From the NCBI GenBank assembly GCA_028456385.1, contig JALNQF010000626.1:1-18933 (forward strand): a stretch of 18,933 nucleotides of DNA, written 5' to 3'. Source of the stretch: Ophiosphaerella korrae. Taxonomy: Eukaryota > Ascomycota > Dothideomycetes > Pleosporales > Phaeosphaeriaceae. Positions 1 through 10,305 of the stretch are shown piece after piece; position 1 is the first letter of the stretch, and each line of letters starts with the position of its first letter. Under the pieces are notes generated by a model. The model saw nothing but the letters and a program-made list of their open reading frames with translations, did not search any database and was not told where the DNA came from. The translations under genes were made by a program, and so were the position numbers.

Positions 1-2725
1 ACTAAAACTAAGTAGTAGGATTTTAATATAGAAGTTATAGATAATCGCCCTATTAGGAGGCCTAAAGATACTATTATCTTCTAGTATTTACCTCTTAAAA
101 AAACCAATAAGCTTGTATAAGGAGCTCTCTATAAATTAAATTAGTTTAATATAGATATTACTATAAGAGAGCTTACTAAGGATAGTAAATTTTCTTAGTT
201 TATAGCGATTAATAAATACAACAAAATAGGCGCTATATCTTAGAATAATTTATTAAATAAGTAGAAAAAGTCTAAGAGGCCTAATAATATTTTCTACATG
301 TATAAAGATAAGCTTATTTAAGTTTAGCTAGGAAAATTAATTAAAGGAACGTTTCTTGTAAAGTAATTTATACATTTAACTTCTATTAAAATATTATTAT
401 TTGCGCTTAAACTTAGTCTACAAATAATTAATTAGTTCTAAGAAAGAAACTAAGCTAATATACAACCCCTTATATTATAGCTTCCTTCTAGTTCTTTAGC
501 TATATTAGTTCTAGATTAGCCTAGGTAATAGTCTTAACTTGCTAAGGTAAGCGCGTAGTATAGTTAAGTAAGGGTTGTACAAAGCAAGTTAGTAATATAG
601 CCTTACTATTAAATAACTTAAGACGAAGAGAATATATAAGAAGCTGCTCCTACGAAATAAACCTAAATATAGTTATTCTCCTAAGTTACTATTATCTATT
701 ATTATTTACTATAAGATATTAGCCCTAAAAAGATTAAAACACGCATATATTACTTACTATAACTAAAAAGCAAAGGTATTAAAGCGCGTCGTATTGCGTT
801 ATAGTTTTTCTCCTAATTAGTATAGTATAATAGAAACTTTCTATACAATAGGTGCTCTAACAGTAATAAAAAATGTGCCTACCTAGAAGGTGTAAGGCTA
901 ATAATCAAGTAATATTTACTTATTAAAAGAAAGAAATTAGGACTAACTACTCTAGATATATAAGGTATCTCGAGGCGCAGATTAAGATGCTAAAGGGAAT
1001 ACTATTCTAGAATAGTATTAATTATCCTTCGTTAGCACTCGCTAAGAGTTATTAGTCTTCTATGTTAGTAACTAAGCAACAAGCTAGATTTATACTACTA
1101 AGGGTAATAGCGACTTACTCTACTATCTTATATTATTACACAGACCTAAATATACTATTTAACGCTTCTTATACCTATAACCCTACAACCCTTAGCCTAT
1201 ATAGTCTACCTATAAGGCTATTTAGACCCTTATACCTAGGTTAATTTTAGGAGCTTGTAGCTAGATATATAAAAAGTACTAATCTAATTAATCTATTAAA
1301 TTTGCTCTATAAAGAAAACTACTAATAACTTTAAATAGTTTAAGAAGAGCTAATAGATATATTATTATTAGAATTAAGGTTATTATTAATATTATCTCTA
1401 ATAGGTACACTATACGCTTCTATATCTTTAAAATCTATATAGTTAGAGCCTTCTACCTTATTACTTATCTAGAGGTATTATAGTCTATTACATAGCTCTT
1501 ATTCCTATAGACCTTCTTTATTATAGTATATAGTATCCTAGAGATACACCTTAACTTTATCTATAGTAGAGGTAATTAACCCCTCTACATTAATAAAGCT
1601 CTTTTTTATTACAAGTTATAACTTAACTTCTTTTAAGCTAAGGTAGTCCTTTATAACCTATATAGCGAGATTATACTATTCTTGTATTATATAATTGTTT
1701 ATAGAGCTTAGGATTGTAGATGCTACTCTCGTACGATATATTATATTATTTAGGCTTAAATATACTTTAAGTTGTTAGTAATAGTAGATACCTATCTAGG
1801 TTAGGACTTATACCTAGTACAATTGTATATCTATTTCTAGGACCTATTAAGTCTAATTTAAAAGGCAAAGTTTTATAGCGAAGTAGATAGAAAGAGAATA
1901 TATTCTTAAGGAGTTGTTAGAACTTTTTATAGTTTAATATCTTCGCTATTTTTAAAAGTTTAAGTAGCTCGCTTAATACTATCTTTTCTAGCTTTAGCGT
2001 AAATATAATAAAGATATACTAAATTATACTATATAATAGCGACGTATTAGGGACCTCGTAGCGTTAGATTATATCTACTACCTTTACAAGTGTTTCTATA
2101 GATATATCTTTACTTAGTATAAAGATATTATAAGCTAACTAGTAAATAAAGTAGACTGTTTTAGAATCTTTATATAGAAGCTTAATTAAGCTTAGTAGTA
2201 GGCTTCTCTTAGGTCTAAAAAGTTGTTAGAAATAATAAGATAGCTCTAATATTTTAGAGGAAGATATACGTAAGATAGAGCGCTAAATAAGAATCTAGGC
2301 GTCCTATTATAGATCTACTACTATAAGTAACTTAATTAACTTAAATTAATCTATTGTAGTTACTAGAAAACTCTACGTCTAGGTAATATAATAATCTAAG
2401 ATATTTAAGAGCTTTAATATAATAGGAGTATATAGTAAATTAGATACCTACTCTATAGCGTTTTATAGATAGCTCTTTCTAAAGAAGCCTAAGAAAGTTA
2501 AGAATCTTAGTCTTTGCTATCTCTACGCTAAGTATTCTTATCTAGCTTATTAGATACGTTCTAAGAGCTAGCTTCTAATAATTAAGACGATATTATTATT
2601 GTTACGTAGGTAGCTTAGCTTAAGAGTAACTAGTACTTATTTAATAAGCGCCTAGTACCTACAATATTGTATATGCTGCGCCTAGCCTTGTATATACTTA
2701 TAAGGGTAGATCTTCCCCTATAATA
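1..2725 (+). pseudogene. Relic A: unrecognised protein gene with Cys-rich patch, 5' end outside window
   Basis: A long plus-strand protein-like frame. It runs in one phase from base 1 to about 950 and then in another phase from about 963 to 2725, so an indel or intron lies near 950. Stops are nearly all TAA/TAG. At 841-915 it reads LYNRCSNSNKKCAYLEG. The Tyr is TAC, which RIP can make from TGC, so the original could have been CxxCx6C as in fungal zinc clusters. It is followed by a K/R-rich stretch and then, at about 963-1010, YLEAQIKMLKGILF, which looks like a heptad (zipper-like) helix. Further on, 1980-2340 gives long sensible stretches such as LVALDYIYYLYKCFYR. Near 2560-2720 there is an acidic patch and a hydrophobic C-terminus (RLVPTILYMLRLALYIL). 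I do not recognise the family. A transcription-factor-like zinc-cluster protein is only a guess, because the later cysteines are not visible. Confidence 0.42.
1062..1244 (+). pseudogene. Stop-free stretch inside relic A
   Basis: Sixty codons from an ATG, free of stops and in phase with relic A on both sides (upstream reading begins at about 963, downstream continues past the TAA near 1244). It is best seen as a surviving piece of relic A and not a separate small gene: the same phase keeps giving protein-like sequence for more than 1 kb after the stop. The segment is rich in Leu, Tyr and Ser with no motif I can name. Confidence 0.35.
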
Positions 2726-2810
2726 TATTACTCTAATTAGCTAATTAGTTACATTTAAACAAGGATCTACCTTAAAGTAAGTGCACATATAAGTATATAT
2801 AGTTCCTAGG
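2681..2810. repeat. Imperfect inverted repeat (hairpin) with palindromic loop
   Basis: The left arm (2681-2714) and the right arm (2761-2810, reverse strand) share CCTAG, TATATACTTATA and GTAGATC(C)TT in the same order. The right arm carries about 15 extra bases, including GTGCAC. The loop contains a perfect 16-bp palindrome, CTAATTAGCTAATTAG (2733-2748). The left arm overlaps the apparent C-terminus of relic A. It could be a small fold-back element, a remnant of two opposed transposon ends, or a decayed 3' hairpin; no target duplication was identified. Confidence 0.6.
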
Positions 2811-2812
2811 TT

Positions 2813-2847
2813 CTATATATATATATTTAAATTATATATATATATAG
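2813..2847. repeat. AT palindrome / microsatellite
   Basis: A nearly perfect 35-bp palindrome made of (TA)n arms around TTTAAATT, starting CTATATAT and ending ATATATAG. It lies directly beside the inverted repeat at 2681-2810. It is probably a simple repeat able to extrude as a cruciform; no coding or regulatory role is evident. Confidence 0.7.
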
Positions 2848-2934
2848 TATAATACAAATAATAGGATTAACGTTATATATAGGAGGTTACTTTTTTCGTT
2901 AATTTTATATACTAGATACGTTGTTATTAGCCTT

Positions 2935-3650
2935 ATAGCGGCGTTATTCTACCCTTGCTTAGAAGAGAGCTAGGTAAGATAGAAGACTTATCTCCTAGTA
3001 CTACACGATTTTACCTTACGCTGCACACTATTTACACTAATTAATAACTTATACTAATAATATAATATTCGTACTACTATAATTATAGGGTTTTAATACT
3101 ATACCTTCTCTAAAATAGTATAATATTACGTTACGTCTTATTTAGTGTAATCCTACTAGATAGGCTTATAGTAGCTGTATTATTAGCGACATATATCTTA
3201 CTTAACTCTTCTTAGATCTAAAATACCTTATTAGAGCTTACTCCTAAGCTATTACAGAGAAGTCTAACTACTAGGATCTTTTTAAGAGTACTATCTTTAA
3301 ACAAGCTATTATATACTATATTCCTAGCCCTAGAATACTAGAGAGAAGTAGGCGTAAATTCTAGTAAAGAGTTAAAAGCTTTATAAAGTATATAATAGTA
3401 TACTATAGTTAAGGTAGTTATAATAACTATAAAGTAAGCCTATTTAACGTATTTTAGCTGCCTTTGCAAGTCTCTTACTAGTAGAAATAGAATAATAAAA
3501 CTTATTTCTATAATATAAATACCTATTAAAAGGTGTTTTAGAGCTTTAGGGTAGAAATTACCCCTATTATCTTGCTTAGTAAGAATAATAGTTAATTCTA
3601 AATATATAAACTAAAAGAGTGCAAATACAAGTACCTAGATAGGAATAATA
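2935..3650 (+). pseudogene. Relic B: unrecognised plus-strand frame in phase with A
   Basis: The plus strand, in the same codon phase as the downstream part of relic A, reads about 240 codons with roughly 19 stops, all TAA/TAG. Stretches include ILPLLRRELGKIEDLSPST near 2956 and LLQRSLTTRIFLRVLSLNK near 3251. The antisense frame in the same phase also reads but has clearly more stops, so plus is preferred. It may be the end of gene A beyond the hairpin region, or a second gene. The family is not recognised. Confidence 0.3.
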
Positions 3651-3809
3651 ATTAGCGAAACAATTGCGTAGAGGAAACCTACTTCTTTTTTAGCTAATTA
3701 GAAATAATTAAATCTTATCCTATTACTATATACTAATGTAGGAGAGATTAGTATAGATAGGTACGAAGTTTCCTTATTAAATATCCTCTACAAGATCTCT
3801 TTCTAATAT

Positions 3810-4025
3810 TTAAGTTACTGTCTTATCTAATAATAGCCCTAAAAAGAGCTTCCTAACTAGGTAGTTAAGACGTAATAAAGAGTTAGCACTAACTAATAAT
3901 AACTGTAATAGTACGTATAAAAGGAAATAGTTACTTACTTTAGAGAGATTTTTTACTATTGTTGCGATAAGCGACCCTCTATTAGATACTTTATTTACAA
4001 TTAAAGTAAGCTTAGTAGATAACAA
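3810..4025 (-). pseudogene. Stop-free minus-strand fragment, 71 codons
   Basis: Seventy-one stop-free codons from a TTG at 4025 down to a TAA at 3810. Segments such as KVSNRGSLIATIVKNLSK are followed by a leucine-rich stretch. The opposite strand in this phase has about 16 stops. It shares its codon phase with the minus-strand relic at 4390-5080, so the two may be parts of one gene, but the 4026-4390 stretch between them is stop-rich (about 14 percent) and unconvincing. No family was recognised. Confidence 0.28.
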
Positions 4026-4389
4026 TATAACTAGAGTAAGCTAAATAAGAAGAAAGTAAAAGAAGTAGTCTTAGATTTTAAGGCTTATAGTACTTTTTAA
4101 TAGGATACCTTATTTCTAAATAAAGTATTTAAGAGTAACTAAAAATACCTTAACTATTACACTTAGAATAATAGGTAGTAATATTCCTTAAAGTACGCCG
4201 AGAGACTATACTAAGAGGTTGTTAATCTAATTTAACTAGCGTACAGCCTAGGTTAGATAAATAATCTAAGAGAGTAGTCTAGTAAAGGTAATTAGAATAG
4301 TATAAAGTACTACTAATAGCGTAATTAGTATATTTAATATTACGCTGCAAAGATTTCAATACTACTACAAAATATAAATATTATCCTAC

Positions 4390-5080
4390 ACAATATTATT
4401 AGTAGAGGTTAGTAGTATCCTAGGCGTTATATATCTAGGCTTATAATAAATTACTATCTAATACACTATATAAGCTACTAATAGAGTATTAAAAGTAATA
4501 AAGGCTAATAGTAGTAGGATAAAGTTCTCTTACCTTACTTAGAGCCCTTTAATTTTTTCGCTAGTCTTCTAAATTTCTCCTTAATAAAAGCAAATTGCAT
4601 CTATCTTCTCTACTTTAATCTACGCCTAGATATCTTTAAATTTCTAAGACTAAGAGGGAGGGCGTATATTAGGCCTACTAATATCTAGCTTTATAGGCTA
4701 TTTAATACTTGCTTTTAGCTTATCTTGTATATATTGTGTTTTAGTAATCTCTAGTAAGTAGACAAGGTTTTCCCTTCTTTCTAGTAGCTTAGATAGAGGA
4801 CTAAAGTCCTAATTAATTAAGATAATAGATATTTTTCTAGGGAAACTATAGAATTGCGACGAGAAGTTCTCTTGTATTAACTACGCTAGTAGTATAGAGT
4901 TAATAAGAATAGTTCTACGTACTATATATAGTAAATTTTACTATATAGTAATATAATATACAAGTTTGCTCTAGATTACCCTACAAACATATATAATAAA
5001 CATAATACTAAGGATAAAATATACCTAGTATTAATTATAGTAATTAAGGCTAATATTAGGCTATACTAGCGTATCTAGCT
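4390..5080 (-). pseudogene. Relic C: unrecognised minus-strand gene, possible C-terminal membrane segment
   Basis: On the minus strand about 165 codons between 4900 and 4410 contain only some 12 TAA/TAG stops and read like a protein. The order is FSSQFYSFPRKISIILIN, LSKLLERRENLVYLLEITK, a basic stretch ISRPNIRPPS, IKVEKIDAICFY, and then a hydrophobic run ENFILLLLAFITFNTLLVA near 4490 that could be a C-terminal transmembrane helix. Upstream to about 5080 the same phase stays readable but weaker. The helix and the basic-rich middle suggest a membrane-anchored protein. I do not recognise the family. Confidence 0.38.
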
Positions 5081-5387
5081 TACTTACTCTAAGTGTAGAG
5101 CTTTTCCTATAAATATAATTTACTAGTATTAGGATTAGAGTTATTATTATAGTAGATAGAAAGAATATAATAAATAAGGTTCGTATATATTAGTAGAAGA
5201 GATACCTATTAAGGTTTTTATAGTCGCATTCGAGTCGTAATAATTTACTAGCTAAATCCTTATATACTTTTTGTATTTTAGGCTTAATTGCACTACTTTG
5301 TCGTTAGTATAAGTAATTTAGAGTAGTAATTAGGCTTACTAGAGTCTTAGAAAACGTTTCTAAATAGCATAATATATTAGGACTTAA
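5081..5387. other. No gene recognised
   Basis: RIP-type sequence between the minus-strand relic C and the plus-strand relic D, which diverge from each other. It could hold both 5' regions. No promoter element, repeat or RNA gene could be made out. Confidence 0.4.
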
Positions 5388-6116
5388 ATAACAAAGACAA
5401 AGATTAAAAAAATAATAGAGGTAAGAAAGGAGCTTAGTAAGACGCTACTAAGTTACTAAGCTTTAGAGAAGGACTTGCTAAAAGCTAAATTAGAGGTCTT
5501 AGTATTATTAGTTTATATGTTATTATATACTTGTTTATAGGATACTATTAAGTAGAGCCTCCTAATATCTTTGTACTTTATTGTACTAGTATAAGTAACA
5601 CGAGAAAAAAACCCTCTCTTACTAGTCGCGCTAGATTAAATAAAGTGTTACCTAGTGTAGACTAGTAAATATCTACTATTAGATTTATTAGTCTCTAGTA
5701 CTATAGCTTGCTCTAGTATATAGCCTATAATACTATATCTTTAGTACTATCCTAGTAATAGGTTTATAGGTAGATAGATATATTATAGTCTAAAATAGTA
5801 GTGTATAAAGCTTTAGTTCTAGTTAAAGTATTTAATCGCTTATATAGTATAGAAGTAAAAGAAAACAAACTATATCTAGAGACTAGTAGATACCTAGATC
5901 TTAAAAAAGAGTGCACTAATAGGCGAAGATCGTAAGGCTTTACTAAAGGCCCTTAATATTATTAAAACTATCGTATAAGAGAATATATAGACAAGTACTT
6001 ATATATTGCAAAGTATAACGACGCAACAATATATAATACTAAACTACTCTACCTAATTAGGAGTACGAGCTATAAAAGCTTTAACCTAAAATAATACTAA
6101 GTTAAGATTGTAGTTA

Positions 6117-6419
6117 TTGTTTGTAGGACTAGAGACTAATATAGAGTATATAGAATCTAAATTAGATGAAATAGAACTTGAAATAGGCAATATAGGGCCT
6201 AAAATAAGTAATATAGAGCCTAAAATAGGCGATATAAGGCCTAAACTAGGCAATATAGGGCCTAAACTAGGTAATATAAGGCCTAAAATAGAAAATATAC
6301 TACTAGGACTATTTAGAAGCAAAGTAGATAAGTATAGACAAATAGGCGTTTCTAAAGATAGTTTTATTAATCTCTTAGTACTTAGAGATATAGAATACTA
6401 TATAATATTAGATTACTAG
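6117..6419 (+). pseudogene. Longest open stretch of the window, inside relic D
   Basis: One hundred stop-free codons from TTG at 6117 to TAG at 6417-6419, in phase with relic D on both sides. It survives because its codons (ATA, AAT, GGC, CCT, AAA, GAA) offer few CAA, CAG or TGG targets. Ile/Leu recur every three to four residues from ETNIEYIESKLDEIELEI onward, which fits a coiled coil. It should not be taken as a free-standing 100-aa gene. Confidence 0.45.
6183..6308 (+). repeat. 21-bp tandem repeat encoding a 7-residue unit
   Basis: Five clear 21-bp copies start at 6183, 6204, 6225, 6246 and 6267, with a decayed sixth at 6288. Each encodes one heptad of the form (I/L)-(G/S)-(N/D)-I-(G/E/R)-P-K. 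Unit length equals one coiled-coil heptad, with hydrophobic residues at positions 1 and 4. Differences between copies include A/G and C/T changes. The phase matches relic D, so it was an in-frame expansion of a protein repeat. Confidence 0.85.
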
Positions 6420-7210
6420 TTACAACCTAATCTACTATAAGCTTACAAAGACTATATACCTATACTATAAAATTACCTAGGTAATAATAATATATTAGCT
6501 AATAACAATAAGTAAGACGAGAATTAATTTTTTACTAAATAGTTTAATAATAAACATAGAAATCTTTATTATAATCCTTATAACTAAGAGCTAGGCGAAG
6601 AGCCTAAAATTAATTTAGACTCTTTAGAAACACGACACTATAATCTAAGCGAAAATTTTTTAGAGGATAGTACCTTTAAGCTCTACCTAGAATTTATATA
6701 TTAGTAAAATCTTTATCTCTTACACGAAGAGACTAATATAGACAAATACTAAGTAGTAGATCTCCTCTTTCTACTTATAATAGGTATTCCTCTTTCTATA
6801 AGACTCGTCTATAGCTTACTTTATATACTAATCTCTAGTTCTATTTGTATTATATAAGTTCTTTTAGATAATAAAGATATAAGCCTAATAGAAGAAGATA
6901 AATTAGTGTAGGTATTTGTAGTAATTGTAGAGGGCAATAATAAGGGACTATTACTCCTTGTAGTAGGTAATACTACTAAAAAGACTATATTTATTATAAA
7001 GAAAGGCTGCTCTAAATTAATTAGGTTGTAGTTTACTAATTAGATTAAAGAGAATATTAATATAAGCTTATATCTTTTCTCTATTAAAACTATAACTAAC
7101 TATTATAGCCTAGAAATATTACTTTATTAATAGAAAGTACCTTACTCTTAGTTTATATAGCTAAGACTTACGTCTAACGCTTCCCTTCTATTAAGGATAT
7201 CTCTTCTTTA

Positions 7211-7293
7211 AAATTATAGCTACGCTTTTTAAGAGAGCTTATTAAAGATTCTCTTTCTTATAAATTATAGCTACGCTTTTTAAAAGAGCTTAT
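7211..7293 (+). repeat. Direct duplication with 51-bp spacing
   Basis: A 32-bp core at 7211-7242 recurs at 7262-7293 with one mismatch (G/A); a short pyrimidine-rich lead-in is partly shared. The spacing of 51 bp equals 17 codons, and in relic D's second phase both copies read KL*LRFL(R/K)ELI. This points to an in-frame tandem duplication in the living gene. The phase change of relic D falls just upstream, near 7200. Confidence 0.8.
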
Positions 7294-9559
7294 CGCGCCT
7301 TATTAACAAGAAAATATCTTAAAGTAGTAAGGAATCTCTAGTATAGCTTTACTACAAAAGGCTAATATAAGAAGTATAGTAGAGCTATTAGAGCTCTATA
7401 GTTAAGCTATAAGAAGCTCTTTTTCTAATATAAAGGCTTTTAATATAAAGGTATTATACTAAGTATTATACGTAAAGCTTACTAGTTTAAAACAAAGATA
7501 ATAGCTAAGAATTATTTAGTGCGTAAATAAGATTAGTTTAACCTATATTCTAGACTTACTTAAGGTAGTTATAGCTAAACTACTAGAGAAATAGATACCT
7601 AAGCGTAATAAAAAACCTTATATTGATAAGCTCTTCTATATATACTTCTTCCTAGATAAGTAAGAGAGTTAAACCTATTTATCTATTACCTAAAGCTACT
7701 ATACTAAGTATTACTACTACTAGATATATAAACTTATAGTCAATAAGCTTTAGAATAGTAAGTAGAATAGCTATTAATAGTAGTATAGAGTTTCTCTTTA
7801 TAAGTAAACTATAAGCTATAAATAAAGACTATACGAAGAATTACTAGCGACCCTAGATACTAATATAATAAATACTATATATAGAGATCTTAGTCTTATA
7901 TAAAGGAACAAGAGAGCTTTAGACGTAGTAAAAGAAGATATTATATATAAGGTAAAATAAGAATATAAGGGAAATAAAGAGAAGGCTAAGCGAAATATTA
8001 CGAGATACCTAAAGGAAGGAAAGGTGCTAAATTATATACTATAAGGCACTACAAGCCTTAATATAGGTCTACTCGTCCTTTTCCCTAGATTAGAATCTAC
8101 GTTACTATTATTATCTATAGATAAACTTAGAATTAAGCTAGAAGTAAAGGATTAAAAGTAGTTAAACAAGCCTATTAAAATTAAAGAGTAAATATTACCT
8201 AACTATGTATACATTTTCTATAACTAAGATCTAAATAGTATTAATAGAATAACACTACTAGAAGTAATCTAGTTTAGTAAGGTTTTATAGTGTAGACTAA
8301 CACTTATAAAGTATATACTACTAGTACTCCTTAATATTATCTTAAAGAATCTAATAGAAGCTCTAGACCTTAGAGATCGTAACCTAAACAAGTATAAACT
8401 TAACTTACTTAGGTTCTTTACTTAATAGAATAAAGATAAACTACTTTGTAAGTTTATTTATATTATGCTATTTCCCTATATATTTTATATACTTCTTCTA
8501 AACTACGCTCCTAACTTATAAATAGTACTACTATAACTTAGCTGCCTATAAATACTATATACATAATAGTACCTAGGAAATAGGTTTCTTTAGGAGTAAT
8601 AGAAATCGACTTATAGTATCTTCTAGTAATATAAGAGAGTACGTAGTATAATATTAAGTAATACTATTCTCTTTGTTAAGAAGGTTATATAGGATAGTTA
8701 GTACTTACAAGAGAGTAGAATCTCTTACTTATAGCCTAGGTGCCTACTATAGAGCTAAAGTTAATATAAAAAGAACTCTAGAAGCTTATTATAGAACCTA
8801 CTATAGAAGTAAGAAAAGATTAACTAGGTCTACTTAGTTATATTGCGGCTACATATCTACTAATACCTAGAAAGTAAGGTATTAAATAACTAGCGTATCT
8901 AGTATACTAGAAAATAATTCCTATCTTCTAGGCGCATTACAATTATTTAAAACGCATATACAATAGTTATAGGGGCAATATTATATATAAAAGAAAAGGA
9001 AAAGTATAGGTTTAATAGGAACCTATATAGGTTTACTATAATAATATTAAGGATAGAGAGAGCTTAACCTAAGTAAAAGTATACGCTAATCCTAGGGGGC
9101 TTTTACGCTACTTCTAGCAACGTATAACTAGAGCCTAATTAGTAGCTATACTAAGTCTTTATTAAAACAATAATTTATATATACTATATATTTTTGTCTT
9201 AAAGACTTGTTTATTACTATAGTATTCTTACAACGTATTATACCTAAGCTACTTAAGAATAAGAGCTTCTATTTGCTATATATACTATAAAGAAGTAATT
9301 TACACATAAAGCTTACTATAGTAGCCTAGGATATAATATCTAAAAGAAGCTCTATATACTAGTAAAACTTGTAAATAGCCCTACTATAGCTTTTTAGCTT
9401 GTTCTATACCTTACTATAACTAGTGCTAGGAAGACTTAAGATATTTATACTATAGAAAACTAATTTCTTGTTTTCCTAGTAATTAATATATTTAACTAAA
9501 TCCTCTTAAACTAGTTGTTTTGTATCTATTAGTCTATTCCCGTAAATATTTAATAGACT

Positions 9560-10300
9560 TCCTTAAGTAATAATAATCCTAACTTTATTGCGTTTAGTCT
9601 TACACGATTATTAAGCGTCTAAGATTACTTATAAAGTAATATTAAATATTTAGATAGCTTTTCTAATATTATAAAAAGTCCTTATAAGAGTGTTATAATT
9701 ATAAATAGTAAAGTTAAAAAGAACTAACTCTATATAAAGTAGAAGTAAGCCCTAAGCCCTCTTATAAATTATATCTCGAAGCGCCTTACTAGAAGCTCTT
9801 CTAAAGGATAGAGACTTATTATAAGCCTTTTTAATTGTTCTTGTTATCTTCTTAATTACTTCTTTATAATAATATTACGTAGTATTAAAGCTTAGTTTAA
9901 GATAATAACCTTTGTTACTCTACTTAAAAGTATATTTCTAAGTATCTACTTCTTCTTTTTCTTCTTCTTCTTTTTCTTTTTCTTTTTCTTCTTTTTTATT
10001 ATATAATCGCTCCTCTTATACTATATATTTAACTTATATTTTAAACCCTTTAATAGTAGTTTAAATATTACTAAGTTATAATAAGGCTTTAGCCTTATAG
10101 AGAGAAGAGTATAAAAAGAGATTAGGTATAATTATAGAGACGTTCTAGGGTTTAATATAGTTAAATACTTGTTTTAGAACTAGTAAAAGATCGTACTAAT
10201 ATTTCTAGTAGATAGGAAGGCTTCCGTACAAGAAGATTTAGAAATTGCAGCTAGATACCTAAGCCTAGAACTGTTTATTAGTAATTAGGTTAACAAGGTT
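9560..10300 (-). pseudogene. Relic E: unrecognised minus-strand gene convergent on D, with Lys tract
   Basis: A single minus-strand phase stays readable for about 250 codons with roughly 18 TAA/TAG stops (7 percent). Order: SSRLRYLAAISKSSCTEAF (about 10270), RTSL then LYLISFYTLLSIRLKPYY, a run of about 14 Lys codons (9951-9996), EQLKRLIISLYPLEELLVRRF (split by no stop, about 9845-9780), IRGLRAYFYF, and NNRVRLNAIKLGLLLLKEVY (about 9615-9555). Below 9560 the plus strand has fewer stops, so the gene is taken to end there, tail to tail with relic D. A Gypsy-type Gag was considered because of a vague similarity but not accepted. The family is unknown. Confidence 0.4.
9946..9998. repeat. Polypyrimidine / (CTT)n-(CTTTTT)n tract
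   Basis: About 50 bases of almost pure C/T on the plus strand, built of CTT and CTTTTT units. On the minus strand this reads as a lysine run in the phase of relic E, or as alternating Glu/Lys in a neighbouring phase. It is a simple-sequence expansion. Its CT and TT steps contain no CpA or TpG, so RIP has left it intact. Confidence 0.85.
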
Positions 10301-10305
10301 ATCTT

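Larger units (their letters stand above)
5388..9560 (+). pseudogene. Relic D: very large unrecognised protein gene with heptad coiled coil
   Basis: A plus-strand relic of over 1,300 codons. One phase runs from an ATA at 5388 (ATG would become ATA by RIP; next codons TKTKIKKIIEV) to about 7200. A second phase covers 7200 to about 8690 and a third runs from there to about 9560. The two phase changes may be introns or indels. Recognisable order: a basic N-terminus; ALIGEDRKALLKALNIIK (about 5915); a heptad coiled coil encoded by 21-bp repeats (6183-6308); a Q/N-rich linker; a duplicated LRFLxELI block (7211-7293); RNITRYLKEGKVLNYIL and GLLVLFPRLESTL (about 7994-8105); YVYIFYNQD (8204); LNLLRFF followed by NKDKLLCKFIYIM (about 8400-8470); GLLSYIAATYLLIPRK (about 8825); YANPRGLLRYF (about 9080). 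Stop density is about 8 percent in the first 245 codons. I do not recognise the family; no RT, transposase or helicase motif was seen. Confidence 0.5.

Noticed and set aside
2910..3660. Minus-strand gene in this interval
   Set aside because: It reads with some plausibility (KDPSS, LRRVK) but has about 32 stops against about 19 on the plus strand in the same phase.
5224..5241. tRNA T-arm-like ATTCGAGTCG
   Set aside because: No acceptor stem, anticodon arm or D arm could be paired around it.
6086..6322. Minus-strand 78-codon open stretch over the 21-bp repeats
   Set aside because: It is the antisense of the tandem repeat in relic D; its Pro/Leu/Ile/Ser repeats simply mirror the plus-strand heptads.
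9200..10000. Ty3/Gypsy Gag on the minus strand
   Set aside because: A few residues around RGLRAYF and the following leucines recall Gag, but no CCHC knuckle, protease or RT follows and below 9560 the plus strand reads better.
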